A stretch of 5,029 nucleotides of DNA from Candidatus Hydrogenedentota bacterium (GTDB taxonomy: Bacteria; Spirochaetota; Leptospiria; Turneriellales; J094). The notes under the pieces are model-generated. The model did no database searches and had not been told where the DNA came from. It saw only the letters and a list, made by a program, of their open reading frames with translations. The position numbers and the translations under genes were made by a program. The stretch's first letter is position 1, and each line of letters starts with the position of its first letter. The DNA lies in the NCBI GenBank assembly GCA_003695005.1, contig RFJE01000169.1:1-5029 (forward strand), given 5' to 3'. Positions 1 through 5,029 of the stretch are shown here, piece by piece.

Positions 1-147
1 ATTATTGACTTATGGGTAGAAGAAGGTAGAGAAGAAGGTAAATTAGAAACAGCCCGCCGGATGAAAGAGCTTGGTGCAGAAATAAATTTTATTGTAAAGG
101 CGACTGGCCTATCAAAATCCGAACTAGAAAAGCATGGTATTTTTTAA
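1..147 (+). CDS. C-terminal fragment of an Rpn / PD-(D/E)XK family transposase-like nuclease
   Basis: The frame is open from the left edge to a TAA at 145-147, giving 48 residues with the start and catalytic domain outside the window. The fragment has a charged EEGREEGK stretch (residues 7-14), then ETARRMKELGAEINFI and a short helix pair ending in TGLSKSELEK (residues 35-44). This layout of EG-rich repeats, an 'ARxMKELG' helix and a 'xxTGLSxxELEK' end is the usual tail of Rpn/YhgA-like recombination-promoting nucleases (PDDEXK_2 'putative transposase' family), which are spread as multicopy genes in many bacteria. Family assignment rests on the tail alone, since no PD-(D/E)XK residues are visible. 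It cannot be told whether the gene is intact to the left or is a decayed remnant. It converges on the aldolase gene, with overlapping stop codons. Confidence 0.62.
   Translation: MIDLWVEEGREEGKLETARRMKELGAEINFIVKATGLSKSELEKHGIF
18..40 (+). repeat. Short in-frame tandem repeat in the Rpn-like gene
   Basis: The 11-mer agaagaaggta occurs at 18-28 and again at 30-40, a 12-base (four-codon) period. It encodes the repeated VEEG/REEG tetrapeptide. EG-rich tetrapeptide repeats just before the C-terminal helices are a recurrent trait of Rpn-family proteins. The copy number may vary by slippage, but only two units are seen here. Confidence 0.6.
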
Positions 148-929
148 TTTTTTCCCATTTGATTTTTGTTTAAAGAAATCTGCAAAAACCGCTTTTCAAT
201 GGCTTTTTTTCTTTTTGTGTAAAATGTTTTTCTTTCGGAAAATTGATTCTCAAGATACTCGTAAAGTTCCCATTCAAACTCAAGACCTTTTTGTACGTAA
301 ACAGGTGCTTTTTTAATAAACAGTGGATTGACTTGAAACAATAAATGCCTAGTGTTCACATAATCGCTTTTGACAACGTCTAATACTTTTTTAATACTCG
401 CTGGTTTTAAGCTCCCCCCTACCGATGTTTTTTTACCGGCATTTTTTATTTTTCGAACAGCTTGTGCAGCCATTTCTAGCACTAAAGCATCATCGGGGGA
501 TAGGTGCATGCTGCCGGATAAATCTCCACGACCAATCGTTACGCGGCTTAAGGCGTCAAAATATCTAGAAGCAATCATCTCGTTTAAGTGATTACAAGCA
601 GTATAGCTTTCTAAATTGATAGCTAAATCAGCATGCTGATTTTCCTCTTCCATAATTTCCATGGCTGTTGTTACAAAGTTTTGTAGCGCATAGACCGTCT
701 CTATCATCGGTGCTAAAATAATATCTACTTGCTGCCTTAAGCAAATTCGCATGTCCTGACGTGCTTCCGCTCCACCAATTTTTACGGTAAGTGGCAAAAG
801 CCGGTTGGATACTTCCCGCAAAAAGGCAATTTCGGCTTCTCCCATATCTTCAATTTCTGTTCCTGTTTTTAAGCCGGCGACATAAGAGTTGTCTTTTAGT
901 GCTTGCAATTTTTTTCGAAGATCACTCAT
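144..929 (-). CDS. HpcH/HpaI aldolase / citrate lyase beta-like TIM-barrel protein
   Basis: This is a 261-residue soluble protein with no signal peptide or membrane segment. Recognisable blocks in order are GLKTGTEIEDM (19-29), LPLTVKIGG (45-53), an APMIET strand end (73-78), INLES (104-108) and GRGDLSGSM (133-141), followed by TSVGG (168-172) and the NTRH strand (192-195). These fit the HpcH/HpaI aldolase fold. In known members a Glu and an Asp bind the divalent metal that enolises pyruvate or an oxoacid; E107 and D136 sit in the corresponding motifs. The usual active-site Arg appears to be replaced by K50, so the substrate may differ from classical HpaI. The basic, helical C-terminal 60 residues (IEKRF near 244-248) probably pack on the barrel. 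No other in-frame ATG lies before the upstream TGA at 951-953. The start has no Shine-Dalgarno but sits directly below a promoter-like sequence. The gene lies 38 bases after the permease gene, so it could also be read from the operon. The fold is fairly sure; the substrate is unknown. Confidence 0.78.
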   Translation of the reverse strand: MSDLRKKLQALKDNSYVAGLKTGTEIEDMGEAEIAFLREVSNRLLPLTVKIGGAEARQDMRICLRQQVDIILAPMIETVYALQNFVTTAMEIMEEENQHADLAINLESYTACNHLNEMIASRYFDALSRVTIGRGDLSGSMHLSPDDALVLEMAAQAVRKIKNAGKKTSVGGSLKPASIKKVLDVVKSDYVNTRHLLFQVNPLFIKKAPVYVQKGLEFEWELYEYLENQFSERKTFYTKRKKAIEKRFLQISLNKNQMGKN

Positions 930-935
930 ACATGT

Positions 936-963
936 ATTATCGGATAAAATTCATATTTTGCAA
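936..963 (-). promoter_or_regulatory. Candidate sigma-70 promoter for a leaderless aldolase transcript
   Basis: On the minus strand TTGCAA (958-963, 4 of 6 matches to TTGACA) is followed after 16 bases by GATAAT (936-941, 5 of 6 matches to TATAAT). Six bases, ACATGT, then separate the -10 box from the aldolase ATG. The expected start point therefore falls on the A of the start codon, which agrees with the lack of any ribosome-binding site there. It lies wholly in the 38-base gap after the permease gene. In AT-rich DNA such matches also arise by chance, so this is a prediction. Confidence 0.42.
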
Positions 964-967
964 CCAC

Positions 968-2023
968 TTAATGCCATTTATAAATCTTGAGTCCAACCGC
1001 TCCAAAAATAATTCCATATAATATAAGGGCTGTAGCTGGCATTAAGATCGCCGATAAAGTTCCCCCTTCATTAAATAAAAGTCTCGTTGCATCGCTTAAT
1101 AAGGTTAATGGCAAAATCGCTACAAACTTTTGAGCCATCTCGGGAAAACGCTCATAGCTAAAAAAGATTCCCGAAGCTACGGTCATTGGAAAAGTGACAG
1201 CATTAATGAGTCCATTCCCAATCCGAGAATTATCTGTGCGTGATGCCACTAAAACTCCAATCCCTGCAAAAGCAAAATTGCCTGCTAAAAATATTAGGAA
1301 AAACCCTAGCCATGATCCTGTTAATGTTAAATTAAAATACCATTTACCAAAGACAAATAAAATCAAAGTTTCCACGGCAGTAATCATCATCCTGCTAATG
1401 TAAAAAGAAAGCATAAAGCCCGGCTTGCTCATCGGGGATGCACTCATACGGCGCAGTAATTTTTTCATACGTAATTCAATTAAAGTCCAACTCATCCCCC
1501 ACATGAGGGAATTCATAATCCCCATGGCAATCAGCCCGGGCAGTAAAAAATCAATATATCTTGTTCCTTGGATTGGCACCGAAGAAGGTGGGCTTTCTTT
1601 TGTGCCCGTTAAAAAGTGGGTCCACTTTCGTTCAATCTCTAAATGAAGAAGCTTTGCTTCTTGCAATCTTGTATCATAGTAAAAATGCCATTTTTGGTTT
1701 TGCCACTGCATTACTAAAACTACTTTTTGTTTGCGATACAGTTTCCAAGCTTTTTCCTTTTGAGACTCCGGAATCCAGACTACCTGAACGGATGAAGAAG
1801 CTAATTTTTTCTCAAATTGTTTTAGTCTTGTTGGCTTGCGAATGCTCTCTGGCACAATCCATGCGATTTTATAGTGAGTTTTACTTTCTGTTGTAAAAGC
1901 AACCCCTAATATCCAAGCCATTGCTAAAGGAAAAATAAATGCCCAAAATAATACTCCTGGTTGGCGATAAAACTGTTTAATTTGAATCGTAACTAGTTGA
2001 TAAATTTCTCGTAAAATTTGCAT
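968..2023 (-). CDS. ABC-2 type transporter permease (DrrB-like)
   Basis: This 351-residue inner-membrane protein forms the translocation channel of an exporter powered by the ATPase encoded just upstream. The topology seen is one membrane segment near 24-43, a hydrophilic domain at about 45-155 that should lie outside the membrane, then five segments near 158-178, 205-227, 235-260, 272-290 and 325-346. The loop after the second segment carries the ABC-2 signature-like run KKLLRRMSASPMSK (187-200), matching the 'RL.ATP' coupling region of DrrB/YhhJ-type permeases. FLLPGLIAMGIM (159-170) is also typical. Six segments with a large domain between the first two is the usual half-transporter form, so it probably works as a dimer. 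Its ATG overlaps the ATPase stop by one base (TAATG), and it has the best Shine-Dalgarno in the window. The substrate cannot be told; drugs, lipids and polysaccharides are all carried by this family. Confidence 0.88.
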   Translation of the reverse strand: MQILREIYQLVTIQIKQFYRQPGVLFWAFIFPLAMAWILGVAFTTESKTHYKIAWIVPESIRKPTRLKQFEKKLASSSVQVVWIPESQKEKAWKLYRKQKVVLVMQWQNQKWHFYYDTRLQEAKLLHLEIERKWTHFLTGTKESPPSSVPIQGTRYIDFLLPGLIAMGIMNSLMWGMSWTLIELRMKKLLRRMSASPMSKPGFMLSFYISRMMITAVETLILFVFGKWYFNLTLTGSWLGFFLIFLAGNFAFAGIGVLVASRTDNSRIGNGLINAVTFPMTVASGIFFSYERFPEMAQKFVAILPLTLLSDATRLLFNEGGTLSAILMPATALILYGIIFGAVGLKIYKWH

Positions 2024-2979
2024 TAGGCTTCCTTTCTATTTTGCTCATTTAATTTATGACCTGTGAGTTCTGTAAATAAATCATCTAAATTTAAGTTGCG
2101 GCAATTTAAATCTTCTATCTTAATTTGGTTTTTCTTTATCCACTCCATAAGAGGCGGTAAAATCTCCTTTAGCTCTTTTGCATAAAAACGAATCCCGCCC
2201 GGAAACTTTTTTTGACGAATAACTGCTGGATGCTGAAAACTCTTTTTTAACTGTCCTTTAAAATGTAAATCAACAATGCTTTGGTATTCTTGCGAAGCTA
2301 AAAGCTCCTTCATTGTTCCCGATAGTAAAATTTTCCCCTGAAACATTATATAAATTTTATCACAAAGCTTTTCCGCTTCTTCCATATAATGAGTCGTTAA
2401 AACAATAGCCGTTCCACTTTTTTTTAATTCTTTGATGATGTTCCAAACTTCCCTTCGTGCATGAGGATCTAATCCCGTTGTTGGCTCATCTAAAAGAAGA
2501 AGTTCCGGATCATTCAAAAGGGCAAGCGCAATCGCTAATCGCTGTCTTTGTCCACCGGATAAATTCATCGTATAATCATCTCTTTTGGAAACAAGGTTTA
2601 CTTTTTTTAGCGCATATTCTGCTTTTGCGCTCGGGACATTGTAAAAGGATGTAAAAAGCTTTAATGTTTCAAACACTGTCACTCTATCTAAAAAGCGATT
2701 TTCTTGCAATACTAAACCAATTCTGTGCTGAATTTCTTTTGCCTGTTTTTCCCATGTAAGACCAAGAATTTCTATATGGCCTGCTGTTGGTTTTTGGATT
2801 CCTTCCACCATTTCCACAAAAGTAGTTTTGCCTGCTCCATTCGGTCCGAGCAAAGCAATGGCTTCTCCTTTTTTTACGGATAAACTAACATTATTGACAG
2901 CTGTAAAGTTGCCAAACTTTTTAATAATATTTTCTGCTTTTAAAGCAAGCACGTTAGGGATTCTCATTGTACTCATCAC
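2023..2979 (-). CDS. ABC transporter ATP-binding protein (DrrA-like)
   Basis: This is a 318-residue cytoplasmic ATPase that energises the permease encoded next to it. All nucleotide-binding motifs are intact: Walker A GPNGAGKT (45-52), Q-loop Q92 in VLQEN, signature LSGGQ (140-144), Walker B LLLLDEP (160-166), D-loop GLD (169-171) and switch His H197 in TTHYMEEAE. After the ABC domain, a tail of about 90 residues ends in LDDLFTELTG, the motif found at the end of DrrA/CcmA-type exporter ATPases. The longest frame begins with GTG at 2979; ATGs follow at 2976 and 2967. None has a good Shine-Dalgarno, and the conserved domain starts near residue 11, so the start is uncertain by four codons. The gene overlaps the phosphodiesterase gene by 26 bases at most (14 if the 2967 start is used). 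The function as an exporter ATPase is secure; the substrate is not. Confidence 0.93.
   Translation of the reverse strand: MMSTMRIPNVLALKAENIIKKFGNFTAVNNVSLSVKKGEAIALLGPNGAGKTTFVEMVEGIQKPTAGHIEILGLTWEKQAKEIQHRIGLVLQENRFLDRVTVFETLKLFTSFYNVPSAKAEYALKKVNLVSKRDDYTMNLSGGQRQRLAIALALLNDPELLLLDEPTTGLDPHARREVWNIIKELKKSGTAIVLTTHYMEEAEKLCDKIYIMFQGKILLSGTMKELLASQEYQSIVDLHFKGQLKKSFQHPAVIRQKKFPGGIRFYAKELKEILPPLMEWIKKNQIKIEDLNCRNLNLDDLFTELTGHKLNEQNRKEA
2030..2037 (-). promoter_or_regulatory. Ribosome-binding site of the ABC permease gene
   Basis: The minus strand reads AGAAAGGA, six bases before the permease ATG at 2023, inside the last codons of the ATPase gene. It is the only clear Shine-Dalgarno sequence in the window and supports the 2023 start. 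Combined with the TAATG overlap, it should let the permease be made both by reinitiation and by new ribosome entry. Confidence 0.65.
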
Positions 2980-3742
2980 GAATGTCCATGTTGTTTGTAA
3001 TAATTAAATCTGCTCCCCATGAAATCAGTTCTTTTGCTCGATCTAAAGAATCCACTGTCCAAACATGCACAGAGTAGCCCTTCTTTTTCCATTTTGCAAT
3101 TCTTTTTTTTGTACATGCTTCTTCTGGTGGATGAATAAAGTCAGTGCAAGTAAAATGCCTCAAAAGAGTTTCCCGAAAATCAAAAAACAATCCAGGATTT
3201 ACAAGAAGGCCAATTCCAATATCCGGCGCTAATTTATGAAATCGGCGTAGCGCAAATGGGTTAAAGCTACTTATAAACACTCGCTTTTCTAATTTGTGTT
3301 TTCGAATTAAACGGACAGTTTCTGCTTCTAAACCATGAGATGTATCAAACCAATCTCGTTTTAGTTCAATGTTGGTAATGACCTTTGGTGCTACTTCCTC
3401 AAAGTAATGCTCTAAATAGGGGGTTGCTACAAAAATCTCATTTTTAAGATAATCATCCCAATCAATTTTTATGAGATCCGACGAATCTAAATCTTCGAGC
3501 CTGCCCTTTCCAGAAGTTGTACTCTCAAGAAGCGGACCGTGAAATAAAATAATTTTATTATCTTTCGTAGCCCGTACATCAAGCTCATGATAAAAGAACC
3601 CTTTTTCTGTAGAATGCACAAAAGCAGCAATGGTATTTTCTCCAATTTCCCCTCTTTTACCATAACCACGGTGAGTGGCAAATTTTTCATTCTTACGCCA
3701 AGCGGGCATTAATTCCCACGGTTTCCGTGGCTTTCTACACAT
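2954..3742 (-). CDS. Glycerophosphodiester phosphodiesterase, cytoplasmic (UgpQ-like)
   Basis: This 262-residue TIM-barrel enzyme should hydrolyse glycerophosphodiesters (deacylated phospholipids) to glycerol 3-phosphate and an alcohol. The GDPD motifs appear in order: HRG (24-26), GENT (34-37) for the usual PENT, ELDV (53-56) with metal ligands E53 and D55, FHG (67-69) with the general-acid/base H68, TSGKGRLEDL (76-85), NIELK (124-128), and HVWTVD (226-231) with ITNN (248-251) near the end. H24, E53, D55, H68 and E126 are all kept. FHG replaces the common FHD. There is no signal peptide, so it should act in the cytoplasm, like UgpQ and unlike periplasmic GlpQ. Its ATG shares one base with the pgi stop (TAATG), pointing to translational coupling. 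A second ATG at codon 12 (3709) lies just after a small hairpin and is an alternative start. Confidence 0.9.
   Translation of the reverse strand: MCRKPRKPWELMPAWRKNEKFATHRGYGKRGEIGENTIAAFVHSTEKGFFYHELDVRATKDNKIILFHGPLLESTTSGKGRLEDLDSSDLIKIDWDDYLKNEIFVATPYLEHYFEEVAPKVITNIELKRDWFDTSHGLEAETVRLIRKHKLEKRVFISSFNPFALRRFHKLAPDIGIGLLVNPGLFFDFRETLLRHFTCTDFIHPPEEACTKKRIAKWKKKGYSVHVWTVDSLDRAKELISWGADLIITNNMDIRDEYNENP
3716..3730 (-). repeat. Perfect GC-rich inverted repeat at the start of the phosphodiesterase gene
   Basis: CCACGG-AAA-CCGTGG on the minus strand forms a 6-bp stem with a 3-base loop in codons 5-9 of the phosphodiesterase gene. It sits between the pgi-coupled ATG (3742) and the second ATG (3709). 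No T-run follows it, so it is not a terminator. In mRNA it could affect which start is used or the stability of the pgi message, or it could be chance codon use (Pro-Arg-Lys-Pro-Trp). Confidence 0.45.
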
Positions 3743-4998
3743 TAGAGTTCAAAAGCTGCGGATAAGTTCTCTGGAATTTTATCTTCTGATAAAATCTCTT
3801 TACAAATGACTTTACCTAACTCTACTCCCGGCTGGTCATAAGGGTTAACCCCATAAAGAGCGGCTAAATATGTTACAAGCCACATCCAAAAAGCCATTTG
3901 TTTGCCTAAACTCTCGATATTTGGTGCGGATGCAATAAATTCAATTACGGGTCTATCTTTTTTATCAAGAGCCATTTCAATACTCTTCATTTGAGAATGC
4001 AAGATGCGCCATAAACTTTTCCCGCTAGAAATCACCGGATATTCTGGCACAGGAATGCTGTACGCCCCATAAGTATCAACATGAAAAAAAGTATGGATAA
4101 ATTCATTCGCGCAAGACATGTAGTACTGCAAAACACTGTGCTGGTCTTCTGGACCTTTCGCTGGAACCGGCAAAGCTCGAACAAGTTCGTTCTTGCCAAG
4201 AGATTCTGCCCAAAGCTGTACAATCCAGTCCATAAAGGGATGAAATTCCCGGGAATAGCTCCAAAGCACATTTGTATGAAAACCCGAAGTAAAAAGCTTG
4301 TAATAAGAAAGAGCCATTTTTTTTGCCGGATTTTCAGCAAATGGAATTTCCGCTTCTAATTTATCTATGGCCTGGTAATAATGTCCTACTAATGTACGAA
4401 TGTTACCATTTAAAAAAGCTGCAGGCAAAAGTCCTACCGGAGAAATAACACTATAGCGGCCCCCTAAATTTTCGGGAATCAAAAAAGTCTCTTCCCCCTC
4501 GTTTTGGATATCTTTGATTTTTTCGGGATGACTTGTTACAAACGTAACCCTGCTTTCGGGAAAAAACTGCCGAAAAAGAGCAAGCATCGTTCTAGATTCT
4601 AATGTTGTACCCGATTTTGATACAAAAAGCGCAGCGACCTTGCGATTTTCTAGCTGGTGCAAAACTTGTGCAATGGCTGTTGGATGACTTCCTTCCCAAA
4701 AATGCAAAAAGGTTTTTTCCCGACCTATTTGCTCGTGACGAATTACACTTTCTAATGCTTTCGCTCCTAAAGAAGATCCCCCCATTCCAATGACAATCAT
4801 GTCGGAAATACCATCCGCATGCTGTTTTTGTGCCCAGGCTTCAATTTTATCAAGCAAATCTTTATTGCAGTTTTTTTCGCGAAAAGCCGGTGGATACTTT
4901 TGTACACCTTCGTGAAATTTCTCTTCCGCCCACTGTGTTGTTTCGCTACTTGCTGAAAATAAAAATCTTGTATTTGCAGAAACGATAATTTTTCCCAT
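3742..4998 (-). CDS. pgi: Glucose-6-phosphate isomerase
   Basis: Interconverts glucose 6-phosphate and fructose 6-phosphate in the cytoplasm, in glycolysis and gluconeogenesis. The 418-residue protein is the short bacterial form (Bacillus type is about 450 residues; the Escherichia type is about 550). Visible motifs are GMGGSSLGAK (71-80), the phosphate-binding SKSGTT (127-132), family signature ENLGGRYSVISPVG (176-189) with R181, AESLGK (264-269) with catalytic base E265, H287 in DQHS, and the second signature at 379-396 ending NPYDQPGVELGK with catalytic K396. All key residues are present, so it should be active. The ATG at 4998 has no Shine-Dalgarno, and the frame stays open for ten more codons to the window edge. 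The protein seems about 10 residues short before the GGS motif compared with Bacillus Pgi, so the true start may lie further right. It heads the visible operon; no promoter is seen in the 31 bases upstream. Confidence 0.95.
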   Translation of the reverse strand: MGKIIVSANTRFLFSASSETTQWAEEKFHEGVQKYPPAFREKNCNKDLLDKIEAWAQKQHADGISDMIVIGMGGSSLGAKALESVIRHEQIGREKTFLHFWEGSHPTAIAQVLHQLENRKVAALFVSKSGTTLESRTMLALFRQFFPESRVTFVTSHPEKIKDIQNEGEETFLIPENLGGRYSVISPVGLLPAAFLNGNIRTLVGHYYQAIDKLEAEIPFAENPAKKMALSYYKLFTSGFHTNVLWSYSREFHPFMDWIVQLWAESLGKNELVRALPVPAKGPEDQHSVLQYYMSCANEFIHTFFHVDTYGAYSIPVPEYPVISSGKSLWRILHSQMKSIEMALDKKDRPVIEFIASAPNIESLGKQMAFWMWLVTYLAALYGVNPYDQPGVELGKVICKEILSEDKIPENLSAAFEL

Positions 4999-5029
4999 AG
5001 TTGTGAATGGAAGTGGTAAAGTCGTTGTA

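Noticed and set aside
60..240. Possible terminator between the convergent aldolase and Rpn-like genes
   Set aside because: T-runs are present, but the only stems found were about 3 bp (for example in ggcgactggcc), too weak to call.
134..316. Phe/Lys-rich 60-codon plus-strand frame
   Set aside because: Antisense to the lysine-rich aldolase tail, beginning inside the Rpn-like gene. The composition comes from A/T runs on the other strand.
937..954. Six-codon open frame (ATG to TAA) before the aldolase, as a possible leader peptide
   Set aside because: It has no ribosome-binding site, overlaps the -10 box, and shows no attenuator hairpin or repeated regulatory codons.
1561..1896. 111-codon plus-strand open frame opposite the permease gene
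   Set aside because: Antisense to a well-supported membrane protein gene, with no recognisable domain; its hydrophobic stretches mirror the codon bias of the real gene.
4032..4359. Open frames of about 90-100 codons on both strands within pgi
   Set aside because: They overlap the pgi region holding E265 and H287 in other frames and show no domain.
1..5029. CRISPR array, tRNA/rRNA, riboswitch, IS ends, or a new defence-type system
   Set aside because: No regularly spaced repeats, cloverleaf, long terminal inverted repeats or effector-like genes were seen. All genes except the aldolase and the edge fragment belong to well-known families.

Overview
The window is a compact, AT-rich stretch of bacterial DNA (clearly below 50% G+C by eye; not counted). 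Almost all of it is coding. Five genes run on the minus strand, and a sixth, cut by the left edge, runs on the plus strand. In transcription order (right to left) the minus-strand genes are: glucose-6-phosphate isomerase (pgi, 4998-3742), a cytoplasmic glycerophosphodiester phosphodiesterase (3742-2954), an ABC transporter ATPase (2979-2023), its ABC-2 type permease (2023-968) and an HpcH/HpaI-type aldolase / citrate-lyase-like protein (929-144). The plus-strand fragment at 1-147 looks like the C-terminus of an Rpn / PD-(D/E)XK-family 'transposase' nuclease.

The first four minus-strand genes overlap by 1, 26 and 1 bases, with two TAATG stop/start junctions, so they very probably form one translationally coupled operon. 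The aldolase gene follows after a 38-base gap. That gap contains a good candidate promoter whose predicted start point falls on the A of the aldolase ATG, so this gene may also be transcribed separately as a leaderless mRNA. The aldolase gene meets the Rpn-like gene tail to tail, and their stop codons share one TTAA (144-147). I see no terminator between them.

Functionally the cluster is mixed. Pgi is central glycolysis/gluconeogenesis. The phosphodiesterase salvages glycerol 3-phosphate from phospholipid head-group diesters. The ABC pair is a DrrA/DrrB-like exporter of unknown substrate. The aldolase is a metal-dependent TIM-barrel enzyme of unknown substrate. Nothing in the sequence ties them to one pathway, and compact gene packing is the simplest explanation.

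The organism cannot be named from this window. Low G+C, scarce Shine-Dalgarno sites, short-form Pgi and an Rpn-like gene would fit several groups (Firmicutes, spirochaetes, Bdellovibrio-like or little-studied Gram-negative lineages). I found no CRISPR array, tRNA, rRNA, IS terminal repeats, or convincing evidence of a new multi-gene system. The most interesting points are the possible leaderless promoter, the unassigned aldolase subfamily, and the Rpn-gene boundary.
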